Shown one piece after another: positions 1-7,550 of a DNA stretch of 64,000 nt. Location of the stretch: assembly GCA_965183835.1 (NCBI GenBank), contig CBCYME010000005.1, positions 1-64,000 of the forward strand. Direction: 5' to 3'. The notes beneath the pieces were generated by a model that saw nothing but the letters and a program-made list of their open reading frames with translations, did no database searches and was not told where the DNA came from. Both the position numbers and the translations under genes were made by a program. How positions within the stretch are numbered: position 1 is the first letter of the stretch; each line of letters begins with the position of its first letter. The stretch comes from OMPR01 sp965183835 (GTDB lineage Bacteria > Pseudomonadota > Alphaproteobacteria > Rhodobacterales > Rhodobacteraceae).

Positions 1-107
1 AAATCGCCTTTGAGGCCGGATGGATCACCCGGGAACAGTTGCGCGCGCGCGCCGAGATGTTCGCCAAAAATGCCTATGGCCGTTACCTGGCAAGGTTGAT
101 CGCATGA
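1..107 (+). CDS. rfbA: Glucose-1-phosphate thymidylyltransferase, 3' end only
   Basis: Only the last 34 codons are in the window. The frame ends with ...KNAYGRYLARLIA, the usual carboxy-terminal signature of RfbA/RmlA, preceded by a GWITREQL segment also typical of that tail. RfbA makes dTDP-glucose from glucose-1-phosphate and dTTP, the first step to dTDP-L-rhamnose. Its stop codon overlaps the next start in an ATGA, so it is translationally coupled to the following glycosyltransferase. The assignment rests on a short tail and on context. Confidence 0.7.
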   Translation, partial: IAFEAGWITREQLRARAEMFAKNAYGRYLARLIA

Positions 108-1354
108 AAATCCTCTTTGTTCACCAGAATATGCCGGGTCAGTACCGGGAGCTGATCCAGTGGCTTGCCGCACAGGGCACGCATGAGCTGGTGTTCCTGA
201 CCCAGCGCAATCCGGCCCCCGAACTGCCGGGGGTGCAGAGCGTGGTTTACACCCCTCACCATGTGCCCGCGAAAGAGGCCTATGGCCTGTCCAAGGTGTG
301 GGAAGAAGCCACCGGCGCGGGATTTGGGGCGGCGACGGCGGCGCGCAAACTACAGCGAGATCAGGGGTTTAAGCCTGATATCATCGTGGGGCATGCCGGT
401 TGGGGCGAGTTGCTGTTTTTTAAACAGGTCTGGCCGGATGTGCCGATCATTGGGTTTTTCGAATATTTCTACATCAGCCAGGGTGGGTTGGTTGGGTTTG
501 ACCCGGAGGATAAGCCATCAGAGCATTCTCCCTTTCTGCTCGAGGCGCGTAATGCGGTGCCCTATGCCAGTATTCAGCAGGTGGACTTGGGGCATGTGCC
601 AACCCAGTGGCAGAAGAACACCTTTCCTGCTGGATTTCATGACAAGTTCTATACCTGTCACGATGGCATCCGCACCGATCAATTGCGACCCAATCCGGAT
701 GTGAGTCTGGGTCTGGGGCGTTTGCCCGCGCCACTGACCCGTAAGGATGAGGTGTTCACCTATCTGGCGCGCAATCTGGAACATGCCCGAGGGTTTCATA
801 TCTTTATGCGGGCCCTGCCCAAGATCCTGCGCGAACGTCCCAATGCCCGGGTGCTGATTCTGGGGGGGAACGATGTGTCCTATGGGCGCAAAAGCCACCA
901 CGAAGGGGGACTGCGTGCCGAGATGGAGGCCGAGGTCGGGAAAGATCTGGACTGGGACCGGGTGCATTTCCTTGGCAAGGTGCCTTATTCGAAGTTTTGC
1001 GAGATCGTACAGCTGAGCCAGTGTCATATCTATCTGACCATGCCCTTTGTGCTCAGCTGGTCGCTGCTGGAATCCATGTCGATGCAGGCCACTGTTGTAG
1101 CCTCGGATGTGGCCCCGGTGCGCGAAGCGATCACCCATGGCGAGACCGGGCTGTTGGTGGACTTTTTTGACCCCGATGCCTTGGCCGATCAGGTGATTGA
1201 CGTTCTGGCCAACCCCGCCGTCTATGCCCATCTGGGGCCAGCGGCGCGCGCGCATGTGGTTGAGAGATACGATTTCCTCACCCGATGCCTGCCCGAACAT
1301 ATCCGTCAGATGAACGCTTTGGCGCCCAACGCGGCGCAGATTGTATTGCCCTGA
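104..1354 (+). CDS. GT4-type glycosyltransferase
   Basis: A 416-residue cytosolic glycosyltransferase. It opens with MKILFVHQNMPGQYREL, a common start for GT-B sugar transferases. The carboxy half carries the GT4 nucleotide-sugar pattern, with the E-x7-E style segment LLESMSMQATVVASDVAPVREAI near residues 335-360 and a GETGLLVDFFDPDALA segment after it. The ATG at 104 was chosen over an earlier in-frame ATG at 20 because it overlaps the rfbA stop (ATGA) and matches the family start. It probably adds one sugar, perhaps rhamnose given its neighbour, to the EPS repeat unit. Acceptor and donor cannot be read from the sequence. Confidence 0.88.
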   Translation: MKILFVHQNMPGQYRELIQWLAAQGTHELVFLTQRNPAPELPGVQSVVYTPHHVPAKEAYGLSKVWEEATGAGFGAATAARKLQRDQGFKPDIIVGHAGWGELLFFKQVWPDVPIIGFFEYFYISQGGLVGFDPEDKPSEHSPFLLEARNAVPYASIQQVDLGHVPTQWQKNTFPAGFHDKFYTCHDGIRTDQLRPNPDVSLGLGRLPAPLTRKDEVFTYLARNLEHARGFHIFMRALPKILRERPNARVLILGGNDVSYGRKSHHEGGLRAEMEAEVGKDLDWDRVHFLGKVPYSKFCEIVQLSQCHIYLTMPFVLSWSLLESMSMQATVVASDVAPVREAITHGETGLLVDFFDPDALADQVIDVLANPAVYAHLGPAARAHVVERYDFLTRCLPEHIRQMNALAPNAAQIVLP

Positions 1355-1361
1355 TCTGTTG

Positions 1362-1395
1362 TCGCCTGTGCCGCTTTGGAGAGCGACACAGGCGA
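1362..1395. terminator. Bidirectional hairpin terminator
   Basis: Inverted repeat TCGCCTGTG...CACAGGCGA with additional CGC/GCG pairing inside and a short loop. It lies between the converging glycosyltransferase and Wza-like genes, so it likely ends transcription from both sides. No strong T-run follows. Confidence 0.5.
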
Positions 1396-1435
1396 TTGAG
1401 CTGACAGAGGCGAAAGAACCGGCGGGGGTGCCTGA

Positions 1436-2554
1436 TCAGTTGGCCAGGTTGTTGGTCGCGTTGAAGACACCGACAAAGTTACCCACGATGTTCGAGATGG
1501 TCAGCACGTCGTTGATGGGCGATTCCGTTGCGATGATCAGATCATCGGTGTTGATCTGAAAGCGTCGCGCCGAAAACAGACCGTCGGTGGTGTCGAGGTT
1601 GACCGAAAAGACCACCCGGGTCTGGCGCGGTCCGCGTGTACCGGCACTGATGGCCGGGCTGGGGTATTCGCGAAAGATCAACAGCCCGCGGGGATCGGCT
1701 TTGTTGTCCTGCAGCCCGCCCATGATCGCCACCGCGTCCATGGCCGATACGAAATCCTTGTTGAAGGTGTGCAGCGCCTCCTGACCGGTGGCCCCGAAGG
1801 AGAGGAAATAGCGTTCGTCTTCTTCGACAAAGACACGGTCACCGCCGCGCAGCAGGGTGTCGAGGCGTGGATTGTTGAGCAAGTTGTCCACTGAAGTGCC
1901 ATAGATCGAGCGACCGCGCACCAGGCGGATCTGCGGGTTGTTGATGTCCAGGCTGATGCCGCCGCCTGCGGAAATCAGCCCCATGACCGAATAGTTGCGA
2001 TTGGGCATCGGGTAGGTGCCGGGACTTGTCACGCCGCTGACCAGATCGACCGAATTGTTGCGCCCTTCGAGCATGCTCAGCTGCAACTGAGCTGAGGGCA
2101 CGATGGCCTCAAGCGCCGATTGCAGCTCTTCGCGGGCCAGATCCGGGGTCAGACCGATGACGCTGATGTTGCCCACATAGGGCATGAAGATTGATCCATT
2201 CGAGGCAACGGTGACATCTTGAAGCTGTACGCTTTTTTCTTCGAGACCGGTCAGCAGCGAATTGTCGTTGCTGTCCCAGATCCGCAGGGTCAGCTTGTCG
2301 CCGGGTTGGATGATCTGGGTCTTGGCCCCCCGGCTGGCACCAATCCAGCTCAGGTTCTCCTGCTTGCCGGTTGGCGGCCATTGCGCCACGGTGGGCAGAA
2401 AGGCGCGGGTCACGGGATAGAGCGCAAAATCCGCATTTTCGCTGCTGGCCTGCTTGAGGATATCCTCGCTGACCGGTGCACCGCCCGGCAGGTTGTTGCA
2501 GCCGCTGATCACAAGGGTCGCGGCAAGGGCGAGAAGAAAGGGCAATAAACGCAT
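1436..2554 (-). CDS. Polysaccharide export outer-membrane lipoprotein (Wza/KpsD family)
   Basis: This 372-residue protein starts with a lipoprotein signal, MRLLPFLLALAATLVISGC, with cysteine 19 as the likely lipidated residue. The poly-export domain follows at about residues 75-160: QIIQPGDKLTLRIWD, then a GSIFMPYVGNISVIGLT segment. Soluble ligand-binding beta-grasp (SLBB)-like repeats come after it, including the SPGTYPMPNRNYSVMGLISAGG stretch. Proteins of this family form the outer-membrane channel for capsule or EPS. It is divergently transcribed from the epimerase gene at 2642 across an 87-bp gap. The matching Wzc-type inner-membrane kinase is not in this window. Confidence 0.88.
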   Translation of the reverse strand: MRLLPFLLALAATLVISGCNNLPGGAPVSEDILKQASSENADFALYPVTRAFLPTVAQWPPTGKQENLSWIGASRGAKTQIIQPGDKLTLRIWDSNDNSLLTGLEEKSVQLQDVTVASNGSIFMPYVGNISVIGLTPDLAREELQSALEAIVPSAQLQLSMLEGRNNSVDLVSGVTSPGTYPMPNRNYSVMGLISAGGGISLDINNPQIRLVRGRSIYGTSVDNLLNNPRLDTLLRGGDRVFVEEDERYFLSFGATGQEALHTFNKDFVSAMDAVAIMGGLQDNKADPRGLLIFREYPSPAISAGTRGPRQTRVVFSVNLDTTDGLFSARRFQINTDDLIIATESPINDVLTISNIVGNFVGVFNATNNLAN

Positions 2555-2641
2555 ATCCGGGACCTGACGGTAAAAGACTTGATTTTTTCTGACCGCAAGA
2601 TACTGGGCTTTTGAGTATGGTCAACTGGAACAAGATACCAG

Positions 2642-3508
2642 ATGAAGTTTTCCGAGAGCTTGGTTTTGGGCGCAACAGGTCGGTTGGGGCAGATCCTGCG
2701 TCGACACGGCCCGGTCAGCCATGTTCGCTGGCAGAGCAGGCGGGATATAGCCGAAGACGGCTGGAGTGATGCGGAGCGCGCGCGCTGGCATGTGCTGGAT
2801 CCGCTTAGCGACCCGGTTGGATTGGCTCAGGCTGCAGATGGCTGTGCGACGATCCTGTGTCTGGCGGGTACCGTGCCCGGGCGTGGCGGGAATCTGGTGG
2901 ATAACATTCATCTGGCCGAGGCTGCGGTGCGGGCCGGGGCCGAGGTGGGCGCGCGGGTGCTGTTGGCCTCGTCTGCGGCGGTCTATGGCGCGCGACAGGG
3001 CGTTTTGAGCGAAGATCTGCCGACCACGCCAGTGACAGATTATGGTCGAGCCAAAGCCGAGATGGAGGCGCAGGCCGCAGATTTGGGCGCGCAGCTGGGG
3101 GTGAGGGTGAGCGCGTTGCGCATCGGCAATGTCGCCGGCTGCGATGCGATCCTGGGCGGCTGGCATCCTGGATTCAAACTGCATCGTTTTGCGGACGGCA
3201 GTACGCCCCGGCGCAGTTACATCGGGCCAGTGACGCTGGCGCGGGTTCTGGGCGATGTTTTGTGCAGGCCCGATTTGCCCGAGGTGCTGAACATTGCCGC
3301 ACCCGGGGTGGTGGGCATGGGTGCGCTTTTGGATGCGGCCGCGTTGCCTTGGCGCGCGACGCCCGCGCCGCCCGAGGCTATTGCCGAGGTCCATTTGTCG
3401 ACATGGCTTTTGCAGGGCTTCACTTCGCTGACCGCGGCCGATAGCTTGCCGCAAACTCTAGTATGGGAATGGCAGGAAGCGGCTCCCGACACGCGGAAAG
3501 GAAGCTGA
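2642..3508 (+). CDS. NAD-dependent epimerase/dehydratase (short SDR)
   Basis: A 288-residue extended short-chain dehydrogenase/reductase. The Rossmann motif is LVLGATGRLGQI (GxxGxxG) near residues 7-18. An SSAAVYGARQG segment and a YGRAK motif supply the catalytic Ser and Tyr-x3-Lys. It resembles the small sugar epimerases or reductases found next to initiating sugar transferases in roseobacter EPS loci. Its stop shares one base with the start of the following sugar transferase (TGATG), so the two are translationally coupled. The substrate is unknown. Confidence 0.8.
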   Translation: MKFSESLVLGATGRLGQILRRHGPVSHVRWQSRRDIAEDGWSDAERARWHVLDPLSDPVGLAQAADGCATILCLAGTVPGRGGNLVDNIHLAEAAVRAGAEVGARVLLASSAAVYGARQGVLSEDLPTTPVTDYGRAKAEMEAQAADLGAQLGVRVSALRIGNVAGCDAILGGWHPGFKLHRFADGSTPRRSYIGPVTLARVLGDVLCRPDLPEVLNIAAPGVVGMGALLDAAALPWRATPAPPEAIAEVHLSTWLLQGFTSLTAADSLPQTLVWEWQEAAPDTRKGS

Positions 3509-4125
3509 TGACCTGGCGCAAGCGCATGTTCGATCTGTTTTTTGCCAGTCTTCTGGTGGCCATTCTCGGGCCGATTTTGCTGGGCCTGCTGGTCTGGTTG
3601 CTGATCAAGGAAGGGCGCCCGATCTTTTATGTGGCCGAGCGGATGAAGGGCGTGGATCAGCCATTCATGCTATGGAAATTCCGCACGATGAGCGTGGTGG
3701 ACGAGGATACGGGCGTGTCAGGGGGCGACAAGGACATGCGGATCACCCGCACGGGGGCCTGGCTGCGGCGAAGGCGCTTGGATGAGCTCCCGCAATTGTG
3801 GAACATCATCAGGGGAGATCTGAGCTTTGTCGGTCCGCGGCCTCCTTTGCGCGAATATGTTGAGCGTTATCCGGCGCTTTATGCCCGGGTGCTCAAGTCG
3901 CGCCCGGGGGTCACCGGGTTGGCGTCGATCGTCTACCATGGCCATGAGGATACACTGTTGCGGCGCTGTATGACGCCGGAGCAGACCGATTCAGTTTATT
4001 CGCGGGTGTGCGTGCCTGCCAAGGCCCGGCTGGATCTGATCTATCAGCGCCATCAGAGCACTTGCTATGACTTCGACCTGGTGTTCCAGACCATTGGCAA
4101 TCTGTTTCAGCGCAGGCATAATTGA
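3508..4125 (+). CDS. Initiating sugar transferase (PglC/ExoY/WcaJ C-terminal type)
   Basis: A 205-residue polyprenyl-phosphate sugar-1-phosphate transferase. One amino-terminal membrane segment (LFFASLLVAILGPILLGLLVW) is followed by the bacterial sugar transferase domain: KFRTMSV near residue 53, then LDELPQLWNIIRGDLSFVGPRPP, and SRPGVTGLAS. These are the family's hallmark motifs. It would transfer the first sugar phosphate to undecaprenyl phosphate on the cytoplasmic face, starting the EPS repeat unit. The ATG at 3508 was preferred to an earlier in-frame ATG at 3463 because it abuts the epimerase stop. It is a short monotopic form without the large polytopic region of WcaJ. Confidence 0.92.
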   Translation: MTWRKRMFDLFFASLLVAILGPILLGLLVWLLIKEGRPIFYVAERMKGVDQPFMLWKFRTMSVVDEDTGVSGGDKDMRITRTGAWLRRRRLDELPQLWNIIRGDLSFVGPRPPLREYVERYPALYARVLKSRPGVTGLASIVYHGHEDTLLRRCMTPEQTDSVYSRVCVPAKARLDLIYQRHQSTCYDFDLVFQTIGNLFQRRHN

Positions 4126-4128
4126 CAT

Positions 4129-4209
4129 ACGACTCTGTGCAGAGTCGTGCCTAAAAGGAAATGTATTGATTCAAGAACGCCTTCGTCCTTATAGGACAGC
4201 AGTCCTATA
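4129..4209. promoter_or_regulatory. Two palindromes between sugar transferase and galU
   Basis: First palindrome, 4129-4148: ACGACTCTG-TG-CAGAGTCGT, a perfect 9-bp arm. Second, 4190-4209: TATAGGAC-AGCA-GTCCTATA, a perfect 8-bp arm with a 4-base loop. Both sit in the 126-bp gap upstream of galU. Neither has a clear T-run, so they could be transcription factor sites, mRNA hairpins or weak terminators. Confidence 0.5.
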
Positions 4210-4251
4210 GTTTCTGCGCGATGCGTAATTTAAGTATTTTGAGGAATGATC

Positions 4252-5148
4252 ATGACAAGAAAAATCACCAAAGCCATTTTTCCGGTTGCGGGTATGGGAA
4301 CCCGGTTCTTGCCAGCGACAAAATCTGTGCCCAAAGAAATCATGACCCTGGTGGATCGTCCTCTGGTCCAATACGCTATCGATGAAGCCCGGGCTGCGGG
4401 CATCAAGGAGTTCATCTTTGTCACGTCGCGGGGCAAGGGAGCGCTTGAGGATTATTTCGACCACAACCACATGTTGGAACAGGAGCTGCGCAAAAAGGGC
4501 AAGGACGACCTTTTGAACACGCTCAAGGAAACCAACATGGACAGCGGCGCGATTGCCTATATCCGCCAACACAAGGCCTTGGGGCTGGGGCATGCGGTTT
4601 GGTGCGCGCGGCGTTTGATCTCGTCGAACGAATCCTTTGCCGTGATCCTGCCCGATGATGTGATTGCCGCCGAGAAACCCTGTTTGCAGCAGATGGTCGA
4701 GGCCTATCAGGAAACCGGCGGCAATATGGTGGCTGCGATGGAAGTTCCCCCAGAAAAGGTATCCGCCTATGGTGTGCTGGATGTCGCCGACGATATGGGG
4801 TCGGTGGTCTCGGTCAAGGGCATGGTCGAAAAACCCAAGGCTGAGGAAGCGCCTTCGAATCTGGCGGTGATCGGGCGTTACATCCTGGGGCCCTCGGTGA
4901 TGCGCAACCTCAACAAGATTAAATCGGGGGCCGGTGGTGAAATCCAGCTGACCGATGCGATTGCTGCGGATATTGGCACCGAAACCTCTGTCTATGGGTA
5001 TCGCTTCCGCGGCCAGCGGTTTGACTGCGGCTCGAAGGCGGGCTTTTTGCAGGCAACCGTTTCCTTTGCCTTGGCCCGCGATGATCTGCGCGATGATCTG
5101 AGCCGTTATCTGGACGAGATTGTCCAGACACAGAAGGCGGCCGAATAA
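4252..5148 (+). CDS. galU: UTP-glucose-1-phosphate uridylyltransferase
   Basis: A 298-residue nucleotidyltransferase making UDP-glucose from UTP and glucose-1-phosphate. Diagnostic motifs are FPVAGMGTRFLPATKSVPKE at the amino end, the ILPDDVI metal-binding segment, MVEKPKAEEAPSNLAVIGRY, and RGQRFDCGSKAGFLQA near the carboxy end. The start at 4252 fits a GAGGA ribosome-binding site six bases upstream; the in-frame ATG at 4246 is too close to that site. UDP-glucose feeds EPS glucose and galactose residues and, with Glf further right in the window, UDP-galactofuranose. Confidence 0.95.
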   Translation: MTRKITKAIFPVAGMGTRFLPATKSVPKEIMTLVDRPLVQYAIDEARAAGIKEFIFVTSRGKGALEDYFDHNHMLEQELRKKGKDDLLNTLKETNMDSGAIAYIRQHKALGLGHAVWCARRLISSNESFAVILPDDVIAAEKPCLQQMVEAYQETGGNMVAAMEVPPEKVSAYGVLDVADDMGSVVSVKGMVEKPKAEEAPSNLAVIGRYILGPSVMRNLNKIKSGAGGEIQLTDAIAADIGTETSVYGYRFRGQRFDCGSKAGFLQATVSFALARDDLRDDLSRYLDEIVQTQKAAE

Positions 5149-5500
5149 CGGGTCGGGCGGCGACGCCGCCCTGCTCAAGCCCTGTGTTCAGAACTGTTCT
5201 CAAGCATCGCGTGGTTCCGGTTTGGGATCAGGGATGTTTGCCCTACTATTTGGCAAATGCATGTAGATCAGGTGCCCGTAGCGGGGCTGTGTCATACTGA
5301 AGGCGCCTGTTTTTCAGCTTTGATGGGACGGTTTTCCACCTAAAGGTTTGGTGCTTGCCACGAAATGAGGTAAGTATCTGTTAATGAATTTATTTAACTA
5401 GGTGGACAGAATATTCGGCGCAGATCGAAGTTCGTTCCAGATTGGTACCGAAATCGAGCGGTGAACGTTGAAGGCCACATTATAATAGGACTGCATTCGT
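5149..5500. other. Intergenic region with galU hairpin and probable promoter for the CapD-like gene
   Basis: No coding signal was found in these 352 bases. A GC-rich hairpin, GGGCGGCG-A-CGCCGCCC, lies at 5155-5171 just after galU but lacks a T-run. The stretch from about 5340 to 5480 is AT-richer than its neighbours and probably carries the promoter of the following gene. Confidence 0.45.
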
Positions 5501-7378
5501 ATGTTCACTTTGCTAAATCGGATGAACCGCCAGCAGAAAGCGTGGATTTTCATTGTAATCGATCTGCTTTTGATCCCTGCTGCATTGCTGTTCAGCTATG
5601 CCATTCAGGCCTTGCCGACAATGCCGCTGGAAACCCTGCGCATGACCTTGCCGTCACTGCCCTGGTTGATGGTCATCGGTCTTTGGCTGATTGTTTGGTC
5701 TGGGTTGCCGTATATCCAACTCAACGCATTTGAACGCCATGCCGTGTTCTTGACCGCGATGGTGGCGGTTGGGTTGGGGGTCAGCTCGTTGGTGCTGATG
5801 ACGGTTTCGGGCGTTTCACTCCCGCTTGGCACCAATGTCATGTTTGGCATCATCTATTTCCTGTGCATCGTGGCTTCGCGGGTGGTGCTGCATCAGGTGG
5901 TTCTGGCGATCTATCGGCGGGCACAGCCGCGTCGTCAGGTGCTGATTTATGGCGTGGGCACCACTGGCATGCAGTTGGCCCAGGCACTCAAGACCCATGA
6001 GCGGATCCAGCCGGTGGCTTTTGTTGATGACAACACCTCCTTGCAGGGCATGAACCTGATGGGGTTGCCGGTTTATCCCCCTGCGCGCCTGACTGAAATC
6101 GTTGAAGCGCGCAATGTGAAACGCGTGCTGTTGGCGATGCCGTCCCAAAGCCAGCCCAAGCAGGCTCAGATCATCAAGCAGCTGCAAACCAAGGGGCTTG
6201 AGGTGCAGGCCCTGCCATCGTTTGCCCAGCTCATCGGAGAAGAGGCTCTGGTTGATAAGCTGACTCCAGTTGCCCCGCAGAGCTTTTTAGGGCGGGCGAC
6301 GCGCAATATGGAATTGGCACAATCGTGTGACAGTTATGCCGGGCGCACTGTGCTGATTTCTGGGGCAGGCGGGTCGATCGGCTCAGAACTGTGCCGTCAG
6401 GTGCTGCCCTGCCGTCCCGCCCGGTTGGTTCTGTATGAGCTGAACGAGCTGGCCCTCTATACCGTCCATCAGGAATTGACGCAGCTGACAGAAGGCACTG
6501 AAATTGCAATCGTTCCGATCCTGGGATCGGTCACGGACCCACGACAGGTGCGGCAGGTACTGGCTGAATATGAAGTTCAGGTCGTGCTTCATGCCGCGGC
6601 CTACAAACATGTGCCCCTGGTGGAGGCCAATCCGCTGCCGGGGCTGGCCAACAATGTATTTGGCACACAGACTTTGGCGCATGAGGCAGCCGTGGCCGGG
6701 GTTGAGCGGTTTATTCTGATTTCTTCGGACAAGGCCGTGCGCCCGACCAATGTGATGGGGGCCTCGAAGCGGTTGGCAGAGCTGGTGATCCAGGACTTAG
6801 CAACACGTCATTCAGACACGGTTTTTGCCATGGTTCGGTTTGGCAATGTGTTGGGGTCCTCAGGGTCGGTGGTGCCACTGTTTCAGGAACAAATTAGCCG
6901 GGGTGGTCCGGTGACCGTTACGGACCCTCGGGTCAAACGCTTTTTCATGACCATTCAAGAAGCGGTGCAATTGGTTTTGCGCGCGGGGGCAGATGCCCGC
7001 GGCGGCGAAGTGTTTGTGCTTGATATGGGTGAATTGGTGCCCATCCTGAAGTTGGCACGTCAGGTCATTCAGAGTGCTGGGTATTCCGTGCGGGATGACG
7101 CGACTCCGGATGGGGATATCGAAATCGAATTTATTGGTCTGCGCCCAGGCGAAAAACTGGAAGAAGAGCTGACTCTGAGCCCGGGGTTGATTGCGACCCG
7201 ACACCAGAAAATTTTCTGTGCGCAAGAGGCCAAACTGTCGGAGCTCGAAGTCGCTGCCATGTTGCGGGGGCTGCGTCAGGCGCTTGCGACCAATGATATT
7301 GAGGCGGCCCGATCTCAGTTGACCCGCTGGGTTGAAGGGGGCGGAACAGATACGCAACCCGAGCGAAAGCAATCTTAA
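5501..7378 (+). CDS. Membrane nucleotide-sugar 4,6-dehydratase (CapD/WbpM/PglF family)
   Basis: A 625-residue two-part protein. Residues 1-125 contain four predicted membrane helices. A CoA-binding-like Rossmann domain follows (VLIYGVGTTGMQLAQAL near residue 147). The catalytic SDR domain starts near residue 283 with VLISGAGGSIGSEL and carries SSDKAVRPTNVMGASKR, the position of the family's catalytic Lys and surrounding residues. WbpM and PglF convert UDP-GlcNAc to the 4-keto-6-deoxy sugar, the precursor of QuiNAc, FucNAc or bacillosamine. Length matches the long membrane-bound forms. No aminotransferase partner is in the window, so the final sugar is unknown. Confidence 0.92.
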   Translation: MFTLLNRMNRQQKAWIFIVIDLLLIPAALLFSYAIQALPTMPLETLRMTLPSLPWLMVIGLWLIVWSGLPYIQLNAFERHAVFLTAMVAVGLGVSSLVLMTVSGVSLPLGTNVMFGIIYFLCIVASRVVLHQVVLAIYRRAQPRRQVLIYGVGTTGMQLAQALKTHERIQPVAFVDDNTSLQGMNLMGLPVYPPARLTEIVEARNVKRVLLAMPSQSQPKQAQIIKQLQTKGLEVQALPSFAQLIGEEALVDKLTPVAPQSFLGRATRNMELAQSCDSYAGRTVLISGAGGSIGSELCRQVLPCRPARLVLYELNELALYTVHQELTQLTEGTEIAIVPILGSVTDPRQVRQVLAEYEVQVVLHAAAYKHVPLVEANPLPGLANNVFGTQTLAHEAAVAGVERFILISSDKAVRPTNVMGASKRLAELVIQDLATRHSDTVFAMVRFGNVLGSSGSVVPLFQEQISRGGPVTVTDPRVKRFFMTIQEAVQLVLRAGADARGGEVFVLDMGELVPILKLARQVIQSAGYSVRDDATPDGDIEIEFIGLRPGEKLEEELTLSPGLIATRHQKIFCAQEAKLSELEVAAMLRGLRQALATNDIEAARSQLTRWVEGGGTDTQPERKQS

Positions 7379-7550
7379 AAAAAAGGGGCCCCGCAGTCTG
7401 TTTGGCCTCTACATTTTTATCACAGGGCGGCGAAAGCCCTATGTGCCCGTTGATTGATGTCTGCCGTTTGTGATTTAACAAAAAAATTAGAAAACCTATT
7501 ATGGCGATGTCAATTTCGACCTGCGCTTGACCGGTGAAAGCAGGAACTTC

